DNA of 64,000 nucleotides from Anseranas semipalmata (taxonomy: Eukaryota > Chordata > Aves > Anseriformes > Anseranatidae), in NCBI GenBank assembly GCA_013399115.1, contig VXAA01001151.1:572601-636600 (forward strand), in the 5' to 3' direction. Within the stretch, counting starts at the first letter, position 1. Each line of letters starts with the position of its first letter. The position numbers were made by a program, and so were the translations under genes. Below, piece by piece: positions 50,245-63,200 of the stretch. The notes under the pieces were generated by a model. It searched no databases. It was not told where the DNA came from and saw only the letters and a program-made list of their open reading frames with translations.

Positions 50245-53200
50245 AGTCTTTTCTCCCTTTTTTGATATTATTAACTACAATATGCCATTTAAAACTTCCA
50301 TGCTTATCTCTAGACAGTGAACCATTGCACTGATGAGCAAGTTCTGCTGAAGCCAACTGTTTTATGAATTTGAACTAGAGCTGTAAGACACAGAGGCAGG
50401 CACAGCTGCAAATACATGGGAAGGGAAAGGAATAAGGGGAAATACAGCACAGGCCTGAAGCAGCTATGTGCCTGGATAAGTGCTATGATGCTAACAGGGA
50501 CAAGTCTGAAGCCTTGAACTGCAGTTACGGGTATCATGCTGGAATATCACTCTCAGAGGACAAGCATAAGGAGGTGACCTTTTGATCACCAATTCACCTA
50601 ATACAGAATCAAAGCATACTGCTTTACTGGATTTTCTCTCTAGCAAGGTAACAGATATTTAACTCCCACTTACAGTCAAATGCAATAGAACATACTCAAG
50701 ACTGTGTATCATTGAATCCTAAATTATAAGTAATAAATATATATAAAAATAGCAGTAATTAAGCACAGAATGGGTGAAAAGGGTAGATACATTGTCATCC
50801 TAAACTTTCCATGATTGTGTCACGTTGAGTCACTCTCAACCCTAAATATAGTTTGCCACTGTAATTTCCTTTGTAATCTTTCATTTACACCCTGGCATGT
50901 TTTGAGCACTTAAGAAAACTTTATTGAAATTAAAGACTTAAAGTGACAAGACTGGTCTTTTTCTGCTACTGTTCAGATTCATACTTCATGATAAGCAATT
51001 TGGAAAATTCACTTACTATTAGCATTTTTGAGATCTAAGAATTTTAGAAAAATTACATTTATAAAAAGAGATTCTTTTAAAAGTGGTTCATATACAGGTG
51101 CTAGTTGAAAGTGTCTCCCTTTTGGATAGATTATTTCATCTGTCATTTTTCTATATTAATTAGCTTTCAGTCACTTCCTAGCTCATAATCTTCTCCACTA
51201 TGAACAATATATGCATTCTGGTGCATGATTTATGTGTCAAGTCCAATAATATTTACAGAAATGGTAAATTCCTTACTATTTTTCCTTATCTTTATTTTTC
51301 ATGTATTTAATTGATCCTTGGATTTTTTATTTTATTTTATTTTATTTTTTGGAAAACCGATTTTTTAAACTTTGGCCTGTTTTCATTGTATGGACCTGCT
51401 TATTCTGTATACCTAAACTTACCCCTTCTGGTGTTACCACAGACCTTTGTCTTTTCTATTTTTTGTAAGTAAGATCAGTAAAATTACTACCCAACACCTT
51501 TTTGTTTGTCTGTTTTTGTTTTGGTTTTGTTTTAAAACCAGGGTAACTGCAGGCAGGAATAGCCCTGGTATCAGAGAAGCCCATTTAGTGCAGGAGCTAC
51601 AGGATATATAGCAGTGCAATCCACAGAAATATTTGAGCAGCTCTGCTGTCAGCTATGGTCCACCAGAGCGTACGAGTTCTGAGCGCATTGTTAGGCTCAA
51701 ACCCATTCCAAAAGGTAGCCTCCTGTGCATTTTACATTGTTGCAATTGCTTCATGTTCTGCAAAGACCTAGTCATTTGAATGCACTGGTTAGCTACTTCT
51801 AAGTGTAAGCACAGTGCTATACCTAGATGGTAAAAGGATAATGTAGAGAGATGCAGAAGTCAGCCCCGGTTTTGTACAGACAATACTGACCTGGATCTAC
51901 TATGTTCAGCAGGACATGAGCTGACACATAGACATCTCTGAAGTATACTCCCTTTAGCTCTCAGTTCAGGAATTACGAAGCAGAACTATCCAGGGCACAC
52001 AAATAAGAGAAGTTGAGATGTCACAGTAAGGGATGATGTCCTAACAAGTAACCTCTCTTCTGTAGCAACTGTGATCTCATTAACACCAACCTTCAGCTCT
52101 CAGCTATCTGTGGATAGTTTGAGTTAATATCTTTGCTGGATCCAAACTAGCTCTTTCAGAAGGACATTTCTAGTGATTTCATAGCCAAGGAATCCACAGC
52201 CAGAAAGGATGCCAGCTAGTACAAACTCACTTTTATTACAAGACAAAGTATCCCGTTAAGGTGTATTTTCTCAGTTTGCCATTCAATTTTATTAACAGGG
52301 AGTTTTGAACTTTAAACCCTATGCCTCTTCCTTTGTACTTAAAATATAGTACTTGAATAAATAGAGTACAGTGTAGTTCTTCTCCCATCCTTCATCTTAA
52401 AAGTGTTTTACTTAATGATAGTTATATTAATTTATTTGTGTCCATAGGCTTTAAACCTAGCTTCTTACAGTACTTGCACAATATTGATTGAAAGAATCAA
52501 ATGATTCTGGAAATTGAGCATCTCCAAACTTTTAAGAGCTACTTTTAAGTGAGAACTGTCCCTATCATGCTTTTAAACTGCTAACAACAGAAAGCCCTGA
52601 CATCCTTCTGTCAACATTTTCCTGAACCACAAATTGCTCATGCATTAGAAATTCACTTGAAATGGCATAAAAAGGCTGTGAAGTAAATGTATTCCTAAAG
52701 TCTGGGATTCCAAGCCAGTGTAATTTCACATAACACCATACAGGCTGAAAAGACAGCAGACACAAGGACTGAATTTAACTATAGATGATAACTCAATTTA
52801 TTCTCTCCATAGTCTAGTAACTCAATAAGTCTTTAATGGTTTCATAAATAAACAGATGAATGCCATCAAATGCCACAGAATGATAAATCGGATTGGTCTC
52901 TATATAATTTTGGATAGCTTTATACCAGAAATAGACAGTAGAAGCATCTTAGCCCAAGAGCGTGATAAAATAAATGTGAGAAGGTAGATTATAAGCAATT
53001 GCATTGTCCCAGTGACGAATGAAACTTTCCATGATGGTATGACTAAGAATCAGGACAAGTCTCAATGTAACTATTTCCAGTGGTGGATTTGAACAGATTT
53101 GTCTTCTGTTGACAAAGAGGTGTTTCTTTTCAAGGAATTCAAAGTTAGAGGAAGGAGAAATAGGTGATGGGATCCTCGTTGAAAGATTTAAATCATATAT

Positions 53201-54349
53201 AACTTTAGCCTTGAAAGGTTTATGGTTCTTATTTAACCGTAAGCCATCTGCTCCACCTACTATATGTTGACTGAATACAAAAGCAGACCACCAATTTCCA
53301 TCAGGAAGGATGCTTATCATCCAACGTGTCACTTGAACAAGGATTCGTTCATTTTACCTAATTTTGTAACTCAACTAGACATCTGTTGGATCCTCAAAGT
53401 TTATGAATTACATTTCTTTGTACTTTCTACCAATTTCACTGTGACTCTGTAACCATGCTAATCCTGTGGCCTTCCTCATCACTGAATAGGCATGAAGCTC
53501 GCTAGAAAAATTATGCTAACATGCCCACCTTTTATCCAAATAAAGGGTGCAAGAAATTTTATACTTTGATGGCCAGACATTATAAAAGTAACCAACCTAG
53601 GCAGATGTCTAAAGGCATCTGCCTTTTGGTATTTCTGCTTTTCCTGAGTCTGAATGATTAAGCTGTTTTCCATTTCTCTCCCTTTTGGACTCGGAATCAG
53701 GCTCATTCAATGCCACTGAGCCTATGCTAAGACTATGTATAGCACTCACCTAGTCATAAGGCACACTGCTCATTTTACAAATAGGTTTTAAGAGAGATAC
53801 CATGCACCCAGAAGAAGAACCATCACATCCAGTAATACAAGTATAGGATTTCACAGCCTAAAAAAGAAAATAGGACCAAGCTCTGTAATCTACCAGTTTG
53901 TTTAGAGGAAGTGATGATGGTAAGGCAATTCGAGCAGCAAGAAAAAAAGGTCTGGAATATTAAGGGATAGCAGTTCCCCACCTTTCCACGTGGAGCCCAC
54001 CGTGGGATCCTTAAGGCTGCCCCTGCCATATGACAATGCAGGGAGTACAAGGGAATGGGCTATTTACATAAATCTCACCCAGACCTTCCAAGTGAAAAAT
54101 CACTGCTAGGAATCTGTCCCTTTTTACATCAACAGAAAAGCATTCAGTTCCAGCTGAACTGCAATATATTCATCAGGAAAAACCCTTGACTCTTCCATGA
54201 CTTCCAATGACTACATTATTACTATGCTATATGGAAGCCAATGAACTTCTAAAGGAATGAGGTTATGCACAGTTTTTGAATGCAGAAACCCTATGAAAAC
54301 AGATAAAAAGGATCAAACTACAAAGAAGGCTGTGTTTTAGAGGTAAAGA
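50245..54349. other. Non-coding, no gene seen
   Basis: Contains (TTTTA)n at 51,323-51,350. The 127-codon minus frame at 52,949-53,332 has no recognised domain and no good splice framing, so it is treated as chance. Confidence 0.45.
51323..51350. repeat. (TTTTA)n simple repeat
   Basis: About five TTTTA units in GATTTTTTATTTTATTTTAT-type text. Confidence 0.85.
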
Positions 54350-54901
54350 AATGTAGAAGTGAAACAAGAATTGCGAAAAATCAAGCTGAGTTAGACCTTA
54401 CAAAAGGTTTATTAAAACAAATATCTACAGGTTTTCACTGTATAAATAAAATGAAAAACAGAGAGAGGAAAATAAAAGGAAGAATCACTATATAGCAAGA
54501 ATGAGATGGAGATCAAGTCTTTTCTAGATATTGTCCCAGAACTGAATGAATTATTTGATGGTTTTCAAGGAGGGAGATAATGTTTATCAAAGAAGGTACA
54601 ATTAAGATGGATAATAGAATGAGGGTATGGAAACTGAAACAACACAAGCTTTATGCATCAACATTAGGGTAATCTTAATTCTGTAAGAATGCAAGAAAAA
54701 AAAGGCTGGTAACAGGGATCTTTAATAATCTGTCATGACAAATGCAGGGCTTATAAACTGAAAAAAAGTAAATGCTGTTTTATTTCATACTAAAAAATTG
54801 TCTAGATTCAAAAAAGAAAAATATCAGTTCTTTACTGATCAGATTCAGCTATATGTTACTTGGCAGGAAAGAAAAATTAAAGTCAGGTAAATGAAAAAGG
54901 G

Positions 54902-56030
54902 GTCAAAATGCGTCAACATTTCATCAAAAGATTGTGCCAGACCAATCTGATAGCTTTCTACAACATATTAATTGATTTTCTAGACAAGAACATGCAGAAG
55001 ATTATTCTATCTAGATTTTTGAAAGATATTTTATACTGTGGGATATTATCAGTGAACACAAAAAAAGATAGTACAGGAATTATGGAGAGCAGACAACTGC
55101 ATAAAGGATAGAAAACAGAGAGTAGTTACAAAGAAGGAGGCTGGTGAATGTATAGCACGGCAACAAGAATCAATCTTCTGACCAGTCTTGTTTAATATTT
55201 TCATTAAAGATCTTGGCATAAAAGTAAGAGCATGCTGCTGAAATTCAATCATGACAAACATTGGTATGTATCATCAATACAGAGAAGGAGTAGAATATAA
55301 AACAGAGAGATGCATGACCTCGAGGATTCAAGGAATATAAATGCATTCATATTCAACTGTGCTAAATTCAAAGATGTATTTTGGAACAAGCAGAAACTTA
55401 CACACTAGAAGCTCCTTGTCTGAGGAAAAGAAGAAGGGCAGGGATGTAAGTAGTTGGCCACAGAATGACCGAGTTGGAAAGGGGTACAGTTGTTAAAAAA
55501 GGCAAATGTTAAATGGGATACAGCAAGGAAATGTAAGTGCCATTGGGCAAGGCCAGATGGGACTTCACGTGGCACTCTGAGTACAACCTGGCCATGCAAG
55601 GTAAAAAAAGCTAAACCAAAGCTGAAACTGGGGCAGTGCTACAAAGGTGTTCAGAAGACTGAAGAACATGTTTAAAGTAGAACTTATTTGCCTTAGCCTG
55701 GCAAAATGAAGGTGGAAAAGATATATGATTGCTGTGTTAAAATACTGTGGGTGATAGATGTCAGGTTGAAAACAGGAGTTTGAGATAAAGGATCTCTTCC
55801 ACAGAATAAACATGCATAATCACCTCTGGATACATTTAAGTTGGAAATTAGAAGTACTGTAACACTACTGTTGTGATCAATAGACTGGCCTTCCAATATG
55901 AGTGGTGAGAACAGAAAGCACAATAACCGTGCAAAACTGGTATAAGGGATTATGTGACATTGACCCTGCGACAGGCAAGGTCTGTATTACTGGATTCCTT
56001 GTTACTTCTAGCCCTACAAATCTTCAATCT
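54902..56030 (+). mobile_element. Degenerate CR1 LINE, reverse transcriptase region to 3' end
   Basis: A translated block CQTNLIAFYNILIDFLD (54,935-54,985) matches the conserved CR1 RT region before motif A. A second, PVLFNIFIKDLG (55,182-55,217), matches the motif after QGSxLGP, with one in-frame TGA just upstream where glycine is expected. The (A/F)ADD block is visible as DNA at 55,241-55,265 but reads KFNHDK, so the catalytic aspartate pair is damaged. The 3' part (55,690-55,760; GCCTGGCAAAATGAAGGTGG, ATGATTGCTGTGTTAAAATA) and the terminal GTCTGTATTACTGGATTCC...CTACAAATCTTC (about 55,980-56,030) match the ends of reptile-type CR1. Internal deletions shorten it. Sequence from 54,350 may also belong but is not recognisable. 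Older than the CR1 at 48.4 kb. Confidence 0.8.
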
Positions 56031-56697
56031 CCTGAGTATTTCAGCTGATGGTACGCTTGAAGGATGATGATTCTTTCACAGCCAGAAGCTTAGGACCATG
56101 AGCATCCACCATTGCCTCTGTATTCTTCATGATGAGTGGGGAGGGGAAACTGGCAAATTGCCATCTAGATGCAACCTGAAAATGGCACAGCCAATACTAT
56201 GAACAATTGAGGAGATGTACATGACTGGGCTTATATTTCACAGTGTTCAGAACTTCCAGTGATAAGGTTGTAAAACAATCATCTCAACCTCCTCTGTTCC
56301 CTCTTTCTTTCCTTTTTTTTTTTTTCTTCCTTTTGATAGCTATATAGTATGCAGCTTTTATTGGCCAATCAAGAAGTTACTTTTGCTAAGTTTTGTGGAA
56401 GACACGTTGCTAACATTATACAGCATGTTTTTCATTTTAAACTGTTTACATCCTTTTTCAAATAAGTTCTTCAGAAATAAAAAGGAATCAAGGTCCTATG
56501 GCTAGAATGATGTAAAAACTAATTTATAATGGATACAACTAAAATTCTTAACAATAAGACCAGACAAAACCAAGACACATTTCATTCTTCATCACTTACA
56601 AAGCTTACTATGCTAAGAACCCCAATGCTTTTTAGGTGAAGACTTTACCCTGCAGGTTGCAAAAATAATTGCTTTGGGTTTTGGTGGGAATTGCTTT

Positions 56698-56719
56698 GGG
56701 GCTGGGGTGGGACACTGGG
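56698..56719 (+). other. Potential G-quadruplex
   Basis: GGGG-CT-GGGG-T-GGG-ACACT-GGG satisfies G3+N1-7 with loops of 2, 1 and 5 nt. An extra GGG (56,685-56,687) and a GGTGGG (about 56,693) lie just upstream. Short loops favour a stable fold. Confidence 0.65.
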
Positions 56720-57529
56720 TGGTTGGCCACTGGATCTTATTATCTACTTTGTTTTTGCTATTGCCATAAATATTTTTTAAGTAATCATCAGCACCATCTG
56801 CCACTTACCACTGTGTTCTTTTCACAGTGTCAATACTATAAACACAGTCTGCTCCCTCATTTGAGGCAGTGCAGAAGAACAGAATTAAGCAGAAAAGTGA
56901 CGCCAAAAATAGGCCTTACTATTTAAAAGAAAGCAACTCCATCGGTAAAATGATCTTCAGAATAGATGATTTCAGTCTCCACTAAGTCTTAAAGAGCTAT
57001 TTTGCCAAGCATCTCCAGTTAACAAAAAAGAACTCCAGAATTTACTTGTTTTGAGATCATATCATTTGACAAACTGATCTGTCTATAAATTGAAGTTATT
57101 GCTTAATATGTCAATTAGAGTTTTAGTTGTAGTCATTAATCTCTTACAAAGACTATTTTGATTTTCTCACACATTTTAACTCTTTCTGTTTTTTGAGCAT
57201 TTCACTGGCAGCATATTGTTAGCTAAGATGGAGTATCCCTCAATGCAATTACCAAAATTTATTTCTGTACTAAATGCTTTAGTCATGCCTTACAGTAGAG
57301 AGAGAGATATTAAACTCAATCTTCAGTCTAGACAGTAAAGGTAAATTTAAAAAAAAAAAATCTGTTCCATACTGAGACATTCAAAATAATCCACCTTATC
57401 TGCAGAACTTAGGGTCAAATGAGTACAATTATGCACCTGTGCAAGCTGAGCTATGTGAGCTTACACTGTGATTCACACCATGGAGGCATCATTCCTATAA
57501 TGCAGATGTATAATATTTTCTGGAGACAG

Positions 57530-57548
57530 TTTTTTTTTTTTTTTTTTT
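57530..57548. repeat. Poly-T tract (19 nt) followed by C6
   Basis: T19 then CCCCCC, a pyrimidine tract of about 25 nt ending CCTCAG at 57,559. It resembles a splice acceptor but no open exon of note follows. Confidence 0.85.
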
Positions 57549-58504
57549 CCCCCCTCAGGAATGGTGAATTATACGGCAGTGTAAACCCTGCTTGGGTTTT
57601 GGCTCAGATAAAATGCCTGACTCACCAAGTCCTGCATCTTATCACAAGTTCTAGACATCCACAGTGTTTTGGCGTAATACACAGTTAGGCTCATTCCCAG
57701 TTGCATGTCGGCACTTCAGAGAAGATAGATAGAATTGAGTTTTTTTTTTTCCAGTATTTCATAGCAGAAATCTGGTTATTCCTTTTTTTGTTTTGTTTTT
57801 ACCTTCTAGTGGGTGGTATGGTGAAGTTGGTTTTGCTTGGTGTTATTTTAATGTTTTCCCTATTTACATATCACTTTATTATACCTAAATAGTATTATTA
57901 GATTATAAATATGAAATCATCTTCTTTGGTGCATCAATAAAAAAAATCCATCAATAAAATCATAGAAAATCAGCCAAAAGCTGTCTCCAAAACTACAAAG
58001 AATGAGAGATGACAGTCTAGAGAGGCAGACTGGTACAGAACAAAGAACAAAATGATGCAGAAAAACACGTACATGTCTAGGATGCCCAGATAATGTTTTG
58101 ATGGAACCATGATCTGTTTTAGCTAGACATATCCTTTCACAGATTTCCTTTTCTCTTTTGCAATATTATGTTTAGATTTCTTTTGTATATGTTTAGGAGT
58201 CTAAATAACCTACCAGTTATGAATATCTTCCCATTTCTTCCTCTATCCCTACTTCTCTTCTCCCAGTGTCTATTATTCATGGTCTTTCTTCATGTGAGTG
58301 TTCTATATATATGAATAAATAATTGGAAGTCTCACTTCTAAGTGAAGGAACAAGATAAAAAAAAACTTTTTATATAAACTCTGCACCTCTTTTATAGATC
58401 AAGCTCTTCTCCTTCCCGTTGCCCAGTTGAAGGCTTCTCTTTTGTCTGTAGTTGCTAGTCCATATGTGCCTTCAAAACGCTGCATGCAGCACTCCCAGTA
58501 GTTA

Positions 58505-59060
58505 TATACTGGGTCTGGCTGGGATGGAGTTAACTTCCCCCACAGCAGCCCATATAGTGCTGTGCTCTGCACTTGTAGCTAGCACAGCATTGCTATCACA
58601 CCAATGTTTTGTCTATTGCTGAGCAGTGCTGGCACAGCATGAAGACTCTTCAACCCCCACCCCCGCCCAAAGCCACTAGGTGGGGGTGAGCAAGAGGTGG
58701 GGAGGGGACATCGCCAGGGCAGCTGACCTAAACCAACCAAAGGGTTATTCCATACCATATGATGCCACACTCAGCAATAAAAGCTGGGAAAGGGGGTGGA
58801 AAAGGGGGCTCTCGTTATGAAGGTGTCTATCCTCCAAAACAACCTCTACGCATGTTGAGGCCCTACTTCCCAGGATGTGGCCAAACATCTCTCTCTCTCA
58901 GCTCCTGCGCAGCCTTTCCCTTTAATTAAATGATCCTTATCTCAACCTGTGAACCTTTTCCTTTCCAATCATACTGTCTTCCTCCCGCTGTCTCTGAGAA
59001 GGGGGCGTTAGAGAGTGGTTGTGGTGGAGTTCAGCTGTCCATCAGGGTGAAACCACCACA
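58505..59060 (+). mobile_element. Solo LTR of an avian endogenous retrovirus, perfect 5-bp TSD
   Basis: This 556-bp element starts TATACTGGGTCTGGCTGGG and ends GTGAAACCACCACA. Exact AGTTA copies flank it at 58,500-58,504 and 59,061-59,065. The first dinucleotide is TA; related copies begin TG, so this is a point change at the terminus. Shared blocks with the LTR at 293 include TTGCTGAGCAGTGCT, GGGGACATCGCCAGGGCAGC (compare GGGGACACAGCCAGGACAGC), CCATACCATATG and AGCAATAAAAGCTGGG (58,773-58,788). It also has a C/G-rich insert (CCCCCACCCCCGCCC, 58,655-58,670). Orientation is plus. The many differences from the 293-886 copy suggest another subfamily. No internal retroviral sequence adjoins it. 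Confidence 0.93.
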
Positions 59061-59291
59061 AGTTAATGCCATGTTTTATATAGCATGAAATATATAACTT
59101 GTGTAAGCACTACTCCAAGAGAGATACCTTGCCAACACTACTTGCCCTGTCTATTAGCTACCTGACATTGCAGTTTACATACATCTCTTGAACTTGTACG
59201 TATTGTTTTCCAGTTTGAACACAGACCACACAAAGGACAAACAAGATTAACAATCTGGTCCTCTGCTCTAAACAGGAGCAAGCCTCAAGAC

Positions 59292-59311
59292 TTTTTTTTT
59301 TTTTTTTTTTT
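59292..59311. repeat. Poly-T tract (20 nt)
   Basis: T20 followed by AATAAAAA. K-rich translations on the minus strand here are artefacts. Confidence 0.9.
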
Positions 59312-60273
59312 AATAAAAATTTTACTTTTTCTAAGTATAAGAAAATGTCTATAAAGAGAAGAAATACTGTACCAGAATATGTGTGTCTGAGAAGACAAAG
59401 GGTTAAAGCAAGCAAATGAGGCCCTGATGTTTACCCTCCTCTCTTCAGCCTCATTGCTGCAGCGAGGCGGGAGGTTTTCAGTAGACACACAGATATACTT
59501 CATAATGCAGAATCAGATTCACATGCTGTTCCTGTATTTCTTGTCTGTTCCCTTTGAGTATATGAGAAATTCTAGACCCCTCAACATGCACACACAAGCC
59601 CTTAATGATATGTACTCCATACATTACACTGTACAACTCCACTTATATATTGACTTTTTCATTAATTTTTCTTGTATTTTTTCTCCTTTATTATTCTGTA
59701 GATAGCCTCCAACATGAGAAAAAGCCGTAATAGATTCAACACAATGATACACAAGACATACTCTTGTAGTCACCATCTTCTGCATGTCTTATTTACAGTA
59801 TATTTCTATCAACATCTTTAACATTTTTCTACAAGAAAATCTTTATTCCTCCTTGTAGCCCTCGTGACTTTAAATTGGGTTATTTTGCAAGAAAGAAGGG
59901 ATTTATCAAGGAATGTGTTTTAGCAGGTAGAAATTCATGGGACCTGTTCACCCCTGCTGTATGTCTGCAACTGCCATTGCACTGCATACTGAGATAGGTA
60001 CACATATATACACATTCCACATATGGGAATGGGTATTCTTTCCCTTAACATTTAGAAAACCCTAACCTATAGTTTTGTCTCCAAGGCTCAGAAAAATTGA
60101 GCAATATCATTAAATACAATACTTTAAAAAAATTGAGTTATTTCGTATTTATATTAATGTGCCTCTTATAATATGTATTAGAATTTTGTATTTTAATCAG
60201 AGAAAATTAGAGACAGTACTAAGAAAGCCTTGTTACTGAAACCCCCATCCAGAGCTAATTGTCTTGTAGAACA

Positions 60274-60297
60274 CTTAATGAGTCGTTATTCATTAAG
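60274..60297. promoter_or_regulatory. Homeodomain-type inverted repeat
   Basis: CTTAATGA (60,274-60,281) and TCATTAAG (60,290-60,297) are exact reverse complements with an 8-bp spacer. TAAT/ATTA cores in this arrangement fit a paired homeodomain site, but that is inference from the motif alone. Confidence 0.3.
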
Positions 60298-63200
60298 ATG
60301 GCGAGTACAGGGAAGGCAGATGGCATGGTAATTTTATTGATTCTGTGATCCTACTGTAGCTTGCTGATTAAGTAGGATTGAATGCCACAGTTAGTGTGGA
60401 CAGAATTATGTGAAGTTCTGTTTTGATTCACAGATATCAGAGAGTAACTTTCAGATAGCACTGTTGGAGAGGCCTACTGAACGTGAAAACTTGCTATCAT
60501 CATTTATATTTGCAGCAATAGAACATTGCATGCAGTCTCCTAGGATGCACATTCCACAACCTCCACTGAAAAATGATTTCCACTGAAGTTGCTCTATTAA
60601 TTGCTATATTTTATTTAGTTTTTGATTTTAATTTGCAGGTGTTATTTTTCATGTATTAAGTTAGATTTGTCTCATTTAGTCATAGTCATTTATAAATTAG
60701 ATGTCCTCTATGGTTTAATAGAAAGAGAGAGACATTCATATACGTATACCTTCAGAGACCATTCAGCTCACTATCTTTATGGAAAAATACCTTTACTGGG
60801 TGCTCCACCACTTCTACCTGCTATGAAAATTTTGCTGCCTGAAAGTAATGTATCAACATGTAAATAATTCACAAATTGCATCCCTTGATTCTGTATAATT
60901 TTGAAGTGCTCTAGTTTTCTTATTTCTCCTTGTGCTTTAGAGCATTTACTGGCCTTCTCCAAGAATGATGCAAACATTTATCATAGAGTTTTATAAACTT
61001 TTTTGCAATACCTTGATACCTCAAAGTGTGGGATTTAGCTGGCTCTAATAATAATGATGACATGACCACAGTTCTTTTAGCAGAATTTATCACGCTACTG
61101 GGCTATTCTTTCTGTATTGCCCAATATATCATCAGAGTTGTATTAAGACCTTCAAGTAGTTATTCTTCGTCTTTCCACTGCTGCTAATCCATTGGCACCT
61201 TTTTCTACATTAAGTAATTTATATATTATCCTCTTGTTCCTCCTATGTTTTTGTCTAGCTTTTGTTCAATACTCTTTGAGATGTATAATTTAGTTCTTTC
61301 TAGGGATCTGGTTGCAGCTGCTCTCATTATTAGATCTCTCTTGATATTAAGAAGTGTTTAAGCTATTTAAAGCATGGGGTCAGACGCTACAGCAACAACA
61401 GATGATCTTTAGCTTCCAGTGTACATTACATACAGGACATGTACATTGTATATTGTAAACTTCCCACAAGTGGCTGATTTTTTTGATATGCACACACGTT
61501 GATGCATGCATATTGCTATATACATGGACTGTATAAAAATCCATATTTTCATGAACTTCTGAATTTTGATCTGATCGCTCAGGTGCAATGCAACCAATGA
61601 GACAATTGAAGAATGAGAAAACCACATGTTCTATCAGTCTAGCCATGACTGAGAAAATTATTATTTTTTTATCTCTATTAACATTTCTTAACGTTTTTCA
61701 TTGATCATTCTAACTTATAATTTGGTTCTAATTTCTGCTTTAATCCAACCGAATTTAAAACTAGTTCTTACTCTGGATAAATATAATTAAATTATTAGGA
61801 TTCTCTTCAAAACGTACACCTAACAGAATATATAAGGCCTCCTGTACCACACCTAATCTCGTACAACGGAAACATTTATTGACTTTCCAGATTTTAAGGA
61901 TGTTTAACTGTACAAATTGTTCCATCATTGAAAAAGTCCCTTTTTAAAATGTGACTTAAAATGAATACTGTATCTTTTTTGCAGTAAGTTCATTTTTATC
62001 AATATTTCATCTAAACCTATATGACCAATCTCTATAAGACCTATCTTGAACCACATATTAATCTTAAACATTTTAATTGTGTCAGCCTGGTTGTGATTTG
62101 TATACTTATAGCATTAGCACTTAAAACTGAAAAATGCTGTTGCAAATCTCCTTCTGTAAAGTTCTGAGCATTTTGTGCAGGACATAGAGAACACTCAGAT
62201 CTCCACTGGGACATATGGTCTCTCCCAGAGAAGTTTTTGCCTTGTATAGCCTTTGGCCAAAGCCCACCATCTGCAGTTTCAAGTTTTCTTCCAGCTGCTG
62301 ATAAAGGTGAAATATAGAACATATGCTGCAGAAATAGTAACCTTTACATTGGACTTTTTTTTTTTTTTTGTCATAGTTGGTGAGACATTTTTCAGCAAAA
62401 TATTTGTTAACATAAACCTTGGAAACAAGTAAAACTCACTTCTGAGCAAACGAGGATGTTAAAAATGTATGGGTACAACTCTAATAACTCCGGAAGAGTG
62501 TAGCCTAGTTATTTGTGGAAAACATTAACATTCTTGATTTCAAAGAAAACGTAATGCAGAACAATACAGGCATTCCCTCCTTGTATTTCAGACACATGCA
62601 TATAAGAAATGAAACCCACAGTCTCTCACCGTGAACTGAGAATCAGTATCATTGACATATCATTTAAATAAATATGTTTGACACATTGTCATTTTTATCC
62701 TAGAATGATCCCAATAAGCTTGAAAATGATTATATGCAAATAATAGAGGCATCTAAAATTACTTGGCAAGACATAATTACTGAACATACTACTTCCACCC
62801 ACCTAAGTATCATTGTTTTAACCTAGCTTAGGTCATAAGGGAAACCAACTGCATAGCAAACATATGTCTGCTGCACAAAACTTCCACATCATTTCAAATA
62901 ACTTGGCACAGTTCACAGCATCTGCTCCCAGGAAGCCCAGAAAAGAAGCAGCAAGTACTGCACGACAGGAATGAAGTGAATTAGTAGAGCTACAGGTATG
63001 CCAACAAACTTGCATAATAGCTTCTGCCTAGACTATGCATGGCTACATACAGTGAAAGCAGTCCATGAGTAACAAAACTCATTACACTTAAGAAAAATGA
63101 TTATAGCAATATAATCTAATAGTTGAATCAGCATGGTTGCACACCTCAAGCATTCCTATTTGCTTTTGACCCTGTATGAAGTAAAGGTTGCAAAAAGGAC

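Larger units (their letters stand above)
56031..58504. other. Non-coding; poly-T and G4 motif
   Basis: No gene seen. Contains the G-quadruplex candidate at 56,698-56,719, poly-T at 57,530-57,548 and a T-rich patch at 56,311-56,325. Confidence 0.5.

Noticed and set aside
52949..53332. 127-codon minus-strand ORF
   Set aside because: Length is within chance for this amount of AT-rich DNA, with no convincing acceptor or donor and no known family.
57955..57980. AAAATCATAGAAAATCAGCC, like the reverse complement of a CR1 tail
   Set aside because: The expected 'ttggaagggacc' and 'gatcatctagt' text does not follow.
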